Positions 1 through 8,202 are shown, numbered from the stretch's first letter. The stretch: 11,619 nt of DNA from Amoebophrya sp. AT5.2 (GCA_005223375.1 RXOD01006011.1:1-11619); one strand, 5' to 3'. Numbers and translations are program-made. The notes: generated by a model not told the origin, from the sequence alone.

Positions 1-225
1 TTGCATCCGCCGGACGGCTACGAGAAGTACTTGAGTGAGGCCAACGAGCACTACAGCCGGTTGAAGAGCGGTGCCTCGCGGTGGTGGAGCAATCCTCACA
101 ATCGGCGTCGCGCGACCCGGGGTGCGAAGTGCTGCGCGGCGTGCTGGTGCACGCTGACGCTGCTACTGATTCCCGTGTGTCTCTGTATGGCCATCTGCAC
201 CCTGATGACGTGCATGATCCGATGA
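1..225 (+). CDS. C-terminal part of an unrecognised protein with a C-terminal membrane segment (5' end outside window)
   Basis: The frame is open from the window edge to a TGA at 223-225, giving about 74 residues of a longer protein or a last exon. The first 43 residues are hydrophilic and rich in Tyr, Arg, Trp and Asn. The rest is a single hydrophobic, cysteine-rich stretch (seven or more Cys, with the core TLTLLLIPVCLCMAICTL) that runs to three residues before the end. An Arg-rich patch (NRRRATRG) lies just before it. This is the architecture of a tail-anchored or C-terminally anchored membrane protein, and the Cys could be palmitoylated. I do not recognise a family. No ATG start can be chosen because the upstream part is missing; the first codon here is TTG and is probably internal. 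Confidence 0.5.
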   Translation: MHPPDGYEKYLSEANEHYSRLKSGASRWWSNPHNRRRATRGAKCCAACWCTLTLLLIPVCLCMAICTLMTCMIR

Positions 226-1012
226 TCGCAAGAACGCCTACCCCAAAATAATTAATGCGTACGTAAAGGTTAAGGTAAAGGTAAAACGTATCCCGCTTCT
301 TTCTCTGCTCTCGAACAAGTGCCACTCTTTGAAATTAAATTTATTTCCAGCGCTGCTGTTGCTTGCTTTTGCGGAATCCAATCCCCCCGGGTTCCAAAAT
401 AGAAGTAGAACTGGTCCGGACTTTACCCGAAGCACAGAACTACCGGAGCCCCCGGCGACCCATGATCTTCCCCATACTCGTCATGTCTACGTTTAGATCA
501 ATTTTTTCAATTTTTTCTATTCATGCCCGCCCCGTCTGCGTTTTTCTAAGTATTTCTTTCTAGTCGGTATATCAATCAGAATCATTCAATAGTTATTCTT
601 TGTTAGTACCTATCTTACCCGAACTGGTTGATCATCAGCGTAACGTTCGCGATGTTCGGCGCCCGGAATCCCCCCCCCTGACATATGAAGAATTCCGTTC
701 CCCTTATTGCATGGGAGAAGCTCTCTCCGACTCTCTGCATGATTTCGACAAGGACAAGGTCGAATCTGAATTCGTTGAAACCTGGTGTTGTTCCCTCGAA
801 TTTCGGTGGGCGTGCAGCGAGGAATTCCGTGGATGCTTTCAGCGGCGCAGCCAGGCCAGTGTCCCTCGACGAGTAACAGTACAGAACAGTAATCTACAGA
901 AGAAGACCCTGAGCCAGAAAAAAAAGCCGACAAGTAGAACGAACACAAATACTTAAGTGCCAGCACCAGAGACTGCAGAGAGCTTTCTCGCGGCAACGGC
1001 TCTCGCTTCGCT
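226..1012. other. Intergenic sequence, no supported gene
   Basis: The frames here are short or lack an ATG start and do not keep a consistent coding character. Notable only are a run of related GGTTAAGG/GGTAAAGG units around 265-285 and two GAATTCCG-containing stretches near 690 and 820. An open frame at 600-956 (+) has an acidic middle part, but it begins without ATG and its composition changes along its length, so I do not call it. Confidence 0.5.
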
Positions 1013-1541
1013 ATGGCGCGGCGAGCCAACTGCTACAACTCGCACTCGTTCATTCGGCTGCTGCTTTCCCTTTCTGCGGCGGCATCAAAATCAATTGTTC
1101 GTGATGCTTGGTGGACAACCCTCTCCGACAGCTTCGTAGCTTCGACAACCCTGGTGGGGGCGTCCTCTGCCCGCCCTTGGCTGAGGCGCGGGCGCGACCG
1201 TATTCGCCCGCGAGAAGCCGCCCTGCAATCTGCGGCGATCTCCGACACCCACGACGAGGCGACCATCCAGCGACTCCGCGCCCTGGATGCACTGCAGATG
1301 GAGGCCCCTGCTGCAGCTGTACGATTTACTGCCCCATCGGGTGCAGCCTCGCGTTCTTCAGGAGACGAGAGTGGCCCGGGAGCGGGAGCTGCCGGGGGGC
1401 CGCCCCCATCCGAAGGGAGGACCTGTGGGAAAGGGAAACAATATCATCTTTACCAAGGAGCGATGGCGACCTCCGCATCGACTTCTGCAAGTGAACGAGC
1501 CAGTGGACCTGGACCCGCTGGGGGACCGGGGGGACGAATAG
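1013..1541 (+). CDS. Unrecognised coding-like segment with an apparent frame change (possible broken or spliced gene)
   Basis: An ATG at 1013 opens a frame whose stretch around 1200-1300 looks protein-like (for example HDEATIQRLRALDALQ). From about 1300 the coding character moves to the next frame, which reads LYDLLPHRVQPRVLQETRVA and continues with Lys, Arg and Pro-rich residues to a TAG at 1539-1541. The two halves join smoothly if the 19 nt between two CTGCAG copies (1292-1297 and 1311-1316) are left out. That could be a frameshift (pseudogene), a sequence error, or an extremely short intron. After 1541 the frame keeps a few plausible codons to a TAA near 1600. I recognise no domain. The coding call rests only on codon and residue composition, so both extent and start are uncertain. 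Confidence 0.3.
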
Positions 1542-1680
1542 GTGGTGGCGGCGGGGTCACAAGTTTTCGATGCTCCGGCCCTGCTGGTGTAAAATCTGAC
1601 AGGGTCGTCCTTCTCGCACCGACGCCGCTGAGTTGCGGTGCGGGCCGCAAGAACGAACGCGAGGTGGGTCGGGCCAGGGT

Positions 1681-1729
1681 CTGCTCCTTGATCTCGAACC
1701 GAGGGCGCCCCTTCGAGATCAAGGAGCAG
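1681..1729. repeat. Perfect 18-bp inverted repeat (hairpin) with 13-nt loop
   Basis: The arm CTGCTCCTTGATCTCGAA at 1681-1698 is exactly complementary to TTCGAGATCAAGGAGCAG at 1712-1729, with a GC-rich 13-nt loop between. A partial extra copy of GATCAAGGA lies just downstream (about 1741-1749). It sits at the end of the coding-like segment. It could be an RNA hairpin, the ends of a very small palindromic element, or a cruciform-forming site; the sequence does not decide. Confidence 0.85.
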
Positions 1730-1999
1730 GAGGTGGCTGGGATCAAGGACCAGGGGGTGGAGGGCGGGAGTTCAGCGATCATTCCGCCACGAGTTCCGCG
1801 CGACGAAGGCTGGTTGCCGTGGTCGTGGATCTCTCCAAGTAAAGACGAGCAATGGAGCACGAGCACGAGTAGCTCGAGCGCCACCGCCAGCACCAGCCTC
1901 TACGCGGAGCCGCTATACCCACTCGCGCGACATCGGTGGAGCATCGATCAAAACTCGACCGATCATGAACTGTTGATAGATGAGATCGTGGAGACTTAG

Positions 2000-2934
2000 A
2001 CCTCCCAAAGCATCCAAATCGAAGCGTACTCCGGAAATGCTCGCCGCATTTATATTTTCGCGTTTCATCATCTTCGTGGTCGAGGGTCACTGTCACACTA
2101 ACACGACATCTTTGTAGTTCCCTTTCCCTACGATCTACAGTACTTCTTAGTTTTTTATTACGTTCAGGTACAGGTTCACCCGCACCCCCCTGGAGGAGGG
2201 GTATAAATGTGGGTGAGATCATCTTAGCCGGGCACGACAATTTTTATTTCGTACAATCGCTATGGAAATGGGATGCATGGTATTGAATGCGCGAATTTCA
2301 GTTTACGACAAGATCAAGAACAAAGACTTTGTCTGTGAAATTATAGTAAGATGACGAGCTGCCGTGGTCCGGAAGCCCATGGTGCTGACATCGAAACGTG
2401 AAGAGAGTGGGCTGCAGTTACCGGCGACATTTTTCGGAGGTATCAAATTGGTTCTCAACTACTTACATCAGCCGCCCGTCACTCGTGTCTCCACGTGTCT
2501 CTTAATGCAAAAGCCAAGCCGCTTCGGTTTCAGAGTGAAGAGGCGCCAGAGTTTTGTAAGTGCGCACTCTAGTATGTAACCGCTAGCAGTGGCTGCGCAA
2601 GTGCTAGTGCAAAGCATAAGCAACACCGACACCCACACCAACAGCAAGAAGATGTTTCCTCTAGCTGCAGGCACTGCAGCAGGGAGTTTGTGCTACGGCT
2701 CATTCCAGTTCGACCTCGCACTCCTCTTTCTTGATAGCGTACGTGCCTCTGTTCTATTCGCGCATCGGCAATTTTCCACCACCACGTCGTCATAACAAGT
2801 ACTGTATACAGAACACTAGAGAAAGAATCAATCGGTAAAAATATCGAATGGCGAACCTTCGTGAAAGCAAGGAGAGAATGTAGATCACTAGCTCATCTTC
2901 GACCAGCACCAGAACCAGATTCAGATTCAGGAGA
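2000..2934. other. Upstream region of GCLC, no supported gene
   Basis: No convincing coding frame. A TATAAAT lies at about 2202-2208 after a GC-rich stretch (GGAGGAGGGG), but it is some 730 bp from the GCLC start codon, and dinoflagellate promoters usually lack a classical TATA box, so I do not call a promoter. A short frame from the ATG at 2652 to 2795 has hydrophobic residues but no other support. Immediately before the GCLC start, an in-frame TAG at 2881-2883 closes the reading frame, so translation cannot begin further upstream without splicing. Confidence 0.5.
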
Positions 2935-5900
2935 ATGGGTTTCTTGGTGGAATCTGTTCCGCTGCCGTGGGAGCGGGCGCTGGGAAAGCTGAAGTACGTG
3001 CGGGACCACGGGGTGGAGCAGTTCATCAACGTTTTTTTCGAGGCCAAGGACATCAAGGAGGATCTGCTCAAGTACGCTAAGCGGAGGATCGAGTATATAT
3101 AGCCCACTTTCCCTCGGTTATTAAAACGGCGATCTGCCATCGCGCTGGCTGGGGGGGAAAGCAAACGGCCACAATGCGTACTTAGAAGTATAGAAAGATA
3201 CATTGATGTACTAGTTGTCACAGATACATTGATGTACTAGTTCGTTGTCATTGAGTTTCATAGCTATATAGCTATAGCTGCTGGTCCTGGTCTCGTTCTC
3301 GTTTTCGCTAAGTATAACTGTTGGTCCTGGAGGATTTTGGCGGCTCGCACTGTCTTGTGTTTGGTTTCTTTTGTGTTTTCATTTCTGTGCTGTCTTGTCT
3401 CGTTTGGGCGGAAAGTGGGTTTTCTTCACGGCTCTAAGTCCTGCGACGAGGTGGAATACCAGTTGATTGCGCTGGAGGGGACGCCGGACGACCCGCGGCG
3501 GAAGCCGAAAATCAGCCTGCGGTCGCCGGAAGTGGTGCAGAGCCTGCACCTGTTCGAAGCGCATGGGAGGTCGCACGGTCTGTCGGAGGCAGACATGTGC
3601 GCCTGGATGCCGGAGTACGGGAGATGGATGCTCGAAGGCACGCCCGGCAAACCCTTCGAAGGCATCACGGCGCTCACAAAGGTACTTCTATCGCTATTAA
3701 TTAATGTTGAACGCCGTAAGAAAAATGCCTTCCTGCGATCGTCTCGCTGCAGGCAATCCTATCCATCGATCAATGAGCGGACATCTTCAGGTTGAGGACA
3801 GCATGCGGTTGAGGCGTTCTCGGCTACTCGCGCACCTCCGGCCGGACGAGATCGCACCTACTTTTGCTTGCTTTCCTCTGCTCGGCGTCGGCGAGTTCTG
3901 GAAAACGCCCGACCGCCGCGAGGTGCTGAAAGTGGGCGGCCCCGTCGCGAAATCGAAATACGTGCCGGACGAGATCACCTTTCCGCACGCAAGATTCATT
4001 AAGGGTCTAGCAAAAGATCGATGAGCTATCAGGTCAAGGTCTGGAATTGAATTGTCCCCATACGCGAGCCAGATCCTGACTTCGATCCTCACTCCCATTT
4101 TGCTCTCTCGATTTGGAGATGGAGGCGCTGGCAGCCTAGATTAGAATTGCGTTTGGTGTCGTCCCGCGTGGTTGCGTCTAGCCTGGGAGTACTCCTCAGC
4201 TTTTATCCGATGTCCCAGACTCTGGTCTCTGGTGTGGGTTCTGTTGTTGGCCACGGCCAGGCTGTCTTCGTTTTTAGAAATGGGGAGGCCCTTAGATGAG
4301 GGTAGAGCTTGCTTCTGTCTCCAGGTTCGTGGCTAGGGGCATCTCTGAAACATCATGTATGGCCGATGGCTCCATGCATTCGAGAGTGATCGGCAGAGGC
4401 CTCGCCGATGACATCAAAACCAAACCATCGGACCTCGCCGCTCACTATTTTTTCTGCTAATTTGAAGACGCTGACGAAGAACATCCGCGAGCGGCGGGGG
4501 GCGAACGTCAACATCGAGCGCCCCAAGTTCCTCGACGCGAAAACGAGAATAAGCTCCGAGAACGGAGGTTCATCTTCAGCTTCAGCTTCCTCCGATCGGA
4601 TGATCCACGCTGACGCCATGTCGTTCGGGATGGGCTGCTCCGCGCTGCAAGTGACGTTCCAGGCGGCGAACCTGGGCGAGTCGCGGCACCTGTACGACCA
4701 CCTCGGCGTGCTCACGCCGATTATGATGGCGCTCACGGCGGCAACGCCGTACTTGCGCGGGTGGCTGCAGGCGGAAGACGTGCGTTGGAGCATTGTAGCG
4801 GAAAGCGTGGACGACCGGACGGCCGCGGAGAGAGGCAGAACCGATGCCGGCCCGGATAGCACGGGAGTGATGCTGGGCGACCCGAGACTGGCGGGAAACG
4901 TAAGTACCTAGGATCGACGCGCCTATTCCGAGCTTTTTCGGTCTCGCGGGTCTATAGTCCGGGTATCGGTCATCGATCAATCTCGGAAAACAAATTCTCC
5001 TCGGACAACATATATCACGACTATATGTATCAGTCATACCTGCTACCTCTGCCTCGAATCTTTCTCTTACTCTTGCTTCATCACCTGATCGGACCAGGGC
5101 GTGAAGCGTTTGCGCAAGTCTCGTTATGGGGGCATCGACTGCTACATTTCTCCCTACACGGGGACGTACGAGACTGCCGACGAGATGGCGGAGGCGCACA
5201 ACGACACGCCGCTCGTGTTCGAGCCGCGCCACATGGAGCGGCTGCTTCTCGCGGGGATCGACACCGTGCTCGCGCGCCACGTGGCGCACCTGTTTTGCCG
5301 CGACCCGTTGGTGATCTTCGAGGACCGGGTGCTGCTGAACGACCGGGCGGACGTGGACCACTGGGAGAACATTCAGAGCACGAACTGGCAGTCCGTCCGG
5401 TGGAAACCCCCCCACCCGGAGCGGGGGAAGCTGGAGGTCACCTCGGAGCGGCACGTGGGCTGGCGGGTGGAGTTCCGGAGCATGGAACTCCAAATTACCG
5501 ACTTCGAGAACGCCGCCTTCACCGTGTTCGTGGTGCTCATCTCGCGCGTGCTCCTCACGCTCGAGCTCAACCTGTACGTGCCGCTCTCCAAGCTGGAGGA
5601 AAACATGAAAACCGCACACAAAATGGACGCCGTCACCGCGCAAAAGTTCTGGTTCCGGAAAAACCTGCTGCCGAACGCGGTGACGCGCCAGATCGAGTCC
5701 AAAAGGCGCGGGGGTCCGGGCAAAACGCGGGTCTGCGGCGGAGGGAGTCTGGGGAAGAAAAAGTCTGGAGAGGAACAAACTGCTTGGGGAAAGGAACAAG
5801 GCAGAGAAGTTGCTGCTGGAGCTGCGGAGACATCAGTGGGTGTAGCTGTGCCCCCCACAACCCCCGGAGGCGAAGGCGGCGGAACCAGTGTGCTGCAGAC

Positions 5901-7568
5901 AGGAGGATCCCTCTCGTCTTCGTCTGAGTCCACGACCGCGAACTCGCTCCCGACAGCCGGGGCCGACGCCGCGCCCGCGAGTAGCTCGCCGGACCGGGGG
6001 CCTCCTGCCGTGGCGTTCGAAATGCACGAAGCGTCCGACGGATCCGAGATCGACAGTCCCCTAACGGATCGGAACGAGCAAACCTCTGAGGAGGACCTTT
6101 ACGAGAAGATGACGATCAAGGAAATTCTTCTCGGCAAGGATTGCTACAACACAAACGCGTCGGGCAGGAACAATGGAAATGACGCAAAAACAAGGGAACC
6201 CGACGCGTGCGGCGGCGGAGGCCCGTGCGCCACGTCCCCGTCCACGGGGGAGTGCCACTTTCCGGGGCTGATACCGCTCATCCGCACCTACCTCGACTTC
6301 ATCGGCGTGGACAGCGTCACCGCACAGAAGCTGAACGAGTACCTCGATAAGATGGGACCAGGTGGGAAGTGAGCAGCTGGTAAGTGCAGTGTTTGTAATG
6401 GGTCCCGACTCGGGTGGCGGATTGCCCTCGGTGGTGAGTGTGTCGAGGCTCGCGCCGGGCGGCTTCAGAGATGCCCTATTGCGGTAGATAGGTGAAGGTC
6501 GGGAGTAGCGAGGGGGTAGTACACTAAAGCGTGGTCGAGATCAGGTTAGCCATTGGGAGGTCGGGGGAGGCTGCAGTGGTGGTGATGGAGAGCCATTGAC
6601 TGCAATGGTGGCACGGCCTGAAAGCACGGAAAAACGTGGTGCCTAGGGTGGCGATTTAATGGTAGCGTCAGTGGGGTGCGTAAAACTATGGGCGCCAGTG
6701 CCCCTCAAATTTCAGTATACCACCTAGCCACTTAGAGTTACCACCTGGTCCCGCCATACTCGACTTCATCGTGGCCCGCGCGAGCGGGGAGCTGCCGACC
6801 AACGCGCAGTGGATCCGGAACTTCATCCGCGCGCACCCGAGCTACAAGGGGGACAGCAAGGTGCCGGAGGACGCGGCGTATGATCTGCTGCTTAAGGCGA
6901 AGCGGATTGGCGAGGGCGAGGAGCACTGCCCGGACCTGTTGGGCGATTTCAAGATCGACCGCTGCCACCCGGCGAGCAACCCTTTTAAACTGATACACGG
7001 GGAGGCCGTGTTTGACGAGGCAAATCCGATGAGCCCGCGCGTGCTGTCGCGGGCGGTGTCGGCGATGCACAGTGGGCGCCCCGCGTCGGACGCTGCTGCT
7101 GCTGCGGGGGGCGCGGGGAGCGACGAGGGGACTCCGGGGATACTAGATCTAGATGGGTTGCGGGAGTCCCCCCCGATATCGTTCCAGTCGAAGCCGTGCA
7201 TGGAGGTGAGGAAGCGAGAGATGCTCGACGGCTACCTGCAGCGGGCGAAGATCCGGCGCGACATCGCGCTGAAGCACGCGCTCCGGAAAAAGACCGCGAA
7301 GATGAACGAGTACGCGGCCGAGGTCGCCGCGCTGCAGAAGGACCTGAACACGTCGAAGGGCGTGTCGGCGGGCATGCTGCCGAAGGGACTGTCGGCGCAG
7401 ACGCTGGTGGAGGCGAGCGCCGAGTTCTCAAACCGACCGAGCTACCGGATCAGCCTCTCGCCGAACTCAATCAGCCGCGCAGTCAGCCAGGAGCCGGGCG
7501 CGATGGGGCTGCCGGTGGCCGCCACGGGCGCGGTCGTCGGGGGCTCCCTTGGGGGCGCGGCGGAGTGA
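2935..7568 (+). CDS. GCLC: Glutamate-cysteine ligase catalytic subunit (gamma-glutamylcysteine synthetase), six exons
   Basis: Joins L-glutamate and L-cysteine using ATP, the first and usually rate-limiting step of glutathione synthesis. Exons by alignment to the eukaryotic GCLC family: 2935-3072, 3439-3681, 3791-4003, 4468-4899, 5098-6347, 6764-7568; together 1026 residues against about 640 in animals. Hallmarks: N-terminal MGFL with PLPWE; DEVEY at 49-53 (metal-binding glutamates); WMPEYGRWMLEGTPG at 102-116; SFGMGCSALQVTFQA and SVDDRT in exon 4; HWENIQSTNWQ near 430; GWRVEFRSMELQITDFENA from 463; HFPGLIP and ARASGEL across the exon 5/6 junction; CPDLLG near 820, where the family normally ends. 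Extra parts: a low-complexity insertion of about 140 residues in exon 5 (roughly 540-680), a smaller one before HFPGLIP, and a C-terminal tail of about 200 residues. The start is the first ATG after an in-frame TAG. Identity is near certain; exact splice points of introns 1, 3 and 5 are inferred. Confidence 0.95.
3073..3438 (+). other. GCLC intron 1, non-canonical, bounded by AAGT direct repeat
   Basis: Exon 1 codes up to LLK (AAG at 3070-3072) and exon 2 resumes at SCDEVEY (TCC at 3439), exactly as the family alignment requires. AAGT stands at both junctions (3070-3073 and 3436-3439), so the cut can slide by up to four bases, but no position gives GT-AG. Reading through meets TAG at 3100-3102. 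Inside, CCCACTTTCC (3103-3112) pairs with GGAAAGTGGG (3410-3419). An in-phase GT-AG alternative (donor 3072, acceptor AG 3331-3332) exists but would insert some 35 mainly hydrophobic residues into a conserved part of the enzyme, so I prefer the non-canonical reading. Confidence 0.65.
3196..3242. repeat. Two-copy tandem repeat inside GCLC intron 1
   Basis: A 21-nt unit (AGATACATTGATGTACTAGTT) occurs at 3196-3216 and again at 3222-3242, period 26. About 40 bp further on, a second pair of near-identical blocks, TATAGCTGCTGGTCCTGG and TATAACTGTTGGTCCTGG (about 3273-3330), gives the intron a second direct repeat. Confidence 0.85.
3682..3790 (+). other. GCLC intron 2, GT-AG, bounded by AGGT direct repeat
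   Basis: The shortest intron (109 bp), phase 0. Donor AAAG|GTACTT and acceptor TTCAG|GTTGAG join ITALTK to VEDSMRLRR, matching the family. Both junctions read AGGT, so one copy gives the GT donor and the other the AG acceptor. This is the arrangement expected when an element inserts with a 4-bp AGGT duplication, although AG|GT is also simply the common exon consensus. Confidence 0.8.
4004..4467 (+). mobile_element. GCLC intron 3, non-canonical, introner-like (AAG repeat, imperfect terminal inverted repeats)
   Basis: Exon 3 ends in HARFIK (AAG 4001-4003) and exon 4 resumes at TLTKNIRERRG after AAG 4465-4467; in the animal enzyme these parts are almost contiguous. The cut at AAG gives GG-AG or other non-GT ends. 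Just inside, 4008-4035 and the complement of 4431-4459 share TAGCA, TGAGC and AGGTC blocks in the same order and nearly the same spacing, about 18 matches in 28 positions. A GT-AG alternative (donor GT at 4005, acceptor AG 4395-4396) is in phase but would add about 23 residues not seen in the family. Confidence 0.55.
4900..5097 (+). other. GCLC intron 4, canonical GTAAGT...CAG
   Basis: Phase 0, 198 bp. The donor AAC|GTAAGT is a textbook site, and the acceptor ACCAG|GGC follows a pyrimidine-rich tract (about 5040-5085). It joins the variable end of exon 4 (DPRLAGN) to GVKRLRKSRYGG, matching the SKSRY region of the family. It shows that this gene also uses the ordinary spliceosomal signals. No clear boundary repeat or terminal inverted repeat is visible; a 7-bp inverted repeat TTCCGAG/CTCGGAA lies inside. 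Confidence 0.85.
6348..6763 (+). mobile_element. GCLC intron 5: introner-like element with CTCGA target-site duplication and 18-bp terminal inverted repeats
   Basis: Exon 5 codes NEYL then CTCGA (6343-6347); the same CTCGA recurs at 6759-6763, and coding resumes as DFIVARASGEL. Removing one CTCGA plus the 411 bp between (6348-6758) restores the family sequence without gap. Directly inside the repeats, 6348-6365 (TAAGATGGGACCAGGTGG) and the complement of 6741-6758 match at 15 of 18 positions, with GGGACCAGGTGG perfect over 12. None of the possible cut positions gives GT-AG or GC-AG. Unspliced reading stops at TGA 6370-6372. A GT-AG alternative (donor GT 6362-6363, acceptor AG 6734-6735) is in phase but adds 15 residues. 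I see no transposase inside, so the element would be non-autonomous. Confidence 0.7.
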
Positions 7569-7882
7569 CCACAGTCGGCACACCTACCGCACACATCTGC
7601 CCGGAGATCTTCGTGATCGCTTTTTAATAAGGTGGATATCCTCGTCGCTCCTTCCCTATCCTTCCGAGAATCATGGACTTTTTGAATCAAGGAATCAATC
7701 CACCTCTGTAGACGCGGGGAAGGCTTTTCCGAATCCGTCAAGTCTAAGGGCTGATCGATCTTCACAGGACATCGAAGCCGAGTAGGAAAAGCTTTTGTTT
7801 CTGGAGGGAAAGCTGTCGGTTTGTTCCTGCGATTGTGCCGCGGGCCCGACTGACTCTGTTCCCAGAGGTTGCGTTGACCGAT

Positions 7883-7912
7883 CCTGCTTTTTTGAAAAAA
7901 AAAAAACGCAGG
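7883..7912. repeat. A/T hairpin with GC clamp
   Basis: CCTGC followed by six T pairs with a run of A followed by C and GCAGG (7908-7912). It lies about 320 bp after the GCLC stop and just before another A-run (about 7923-7932). It resembles a terminator hairpin in shape only; in a nuclear genome this carries little weight. Confidence 0.5.
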
Positions 7913-7934
7913 TGAAGGCCGTAAAAAAAAAAGC

Positions 7935-8202
7935 ATGGATTTGAGATACGTAGACGAAGACGGTGACAAACCGCAAAACTCGGTCAAGATCGAGGTGAGG
8001 TCAAGATCAATAGTAATTCATGTTGAAGTTTCCAACCTCAAGCTCGGTCTAGCTCTTGCCAAGAGTTCTCGGTCAAGCTCGGTCTTGGCGAGCCCCCGTG
8101 TTGATGGTGCAGCTCTGATCTCGATGCTCATTTACAACCTCTTCTTTTGTCGAGCAGGTTCAAACTACTAGCGTAAGCGCGAATCTTCTACTTCTAGCGT
8201 AA
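7935..8202 (+). CDS. Possible two-exon mini ORF or 5' exons of a larger gene
   Basis: An ATG at 7935 starts MDLRYVDEDGDKPQNSVKIE, then a GTGAGG donor follows in phase at 7995. A pyrimidine-rich stretch ends in GAGCAG at 8157, after which VQTTSVSANLLLLA runs to a TAA at 8200-8202. Both junctions again show AGGT, as in GCLC intron 2. The product would be only 34 residues. Alternatively the second exon ends at one of the GCGTAAGC donor-like sites and continues elsewhere. Without transcripts this remains a guess. Confidence 0.15.

Noticed and set aside
610..1029. 139-residue minus-strand frame and 600-956 plus-strand frame
   Set aside because: Neither begins with ATG or shows a recognisable motif, and the residue composition drifts along both.
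2202..2208. TATAAAT as a TATA box for GCLC
   Set aside because: It lies about 730 bp from the start codon with nothing else to support a promoter, and dinoflagellate promoters usually lack a classical TATA box.
3337..3438. Hydrophobic stretch in frame upstream of exon 2 as a possible membrane anchor of GCLC
   Set aside because: GCLC is a soluble enzyme and this stretch would interrupt a conserved region between LLK and DEVEY; it fits better as T-rich intron sequence.
4582..5799. 405-residue open frame on the minus strand
   Set aside because: It runs antisense across GCLC exons 4 and 5 and the intron between; it is Arg/His/Val-rich as expected for a shadow of GC-rich coding sequence, whereas the plus strand carries clear GCLC motifs.
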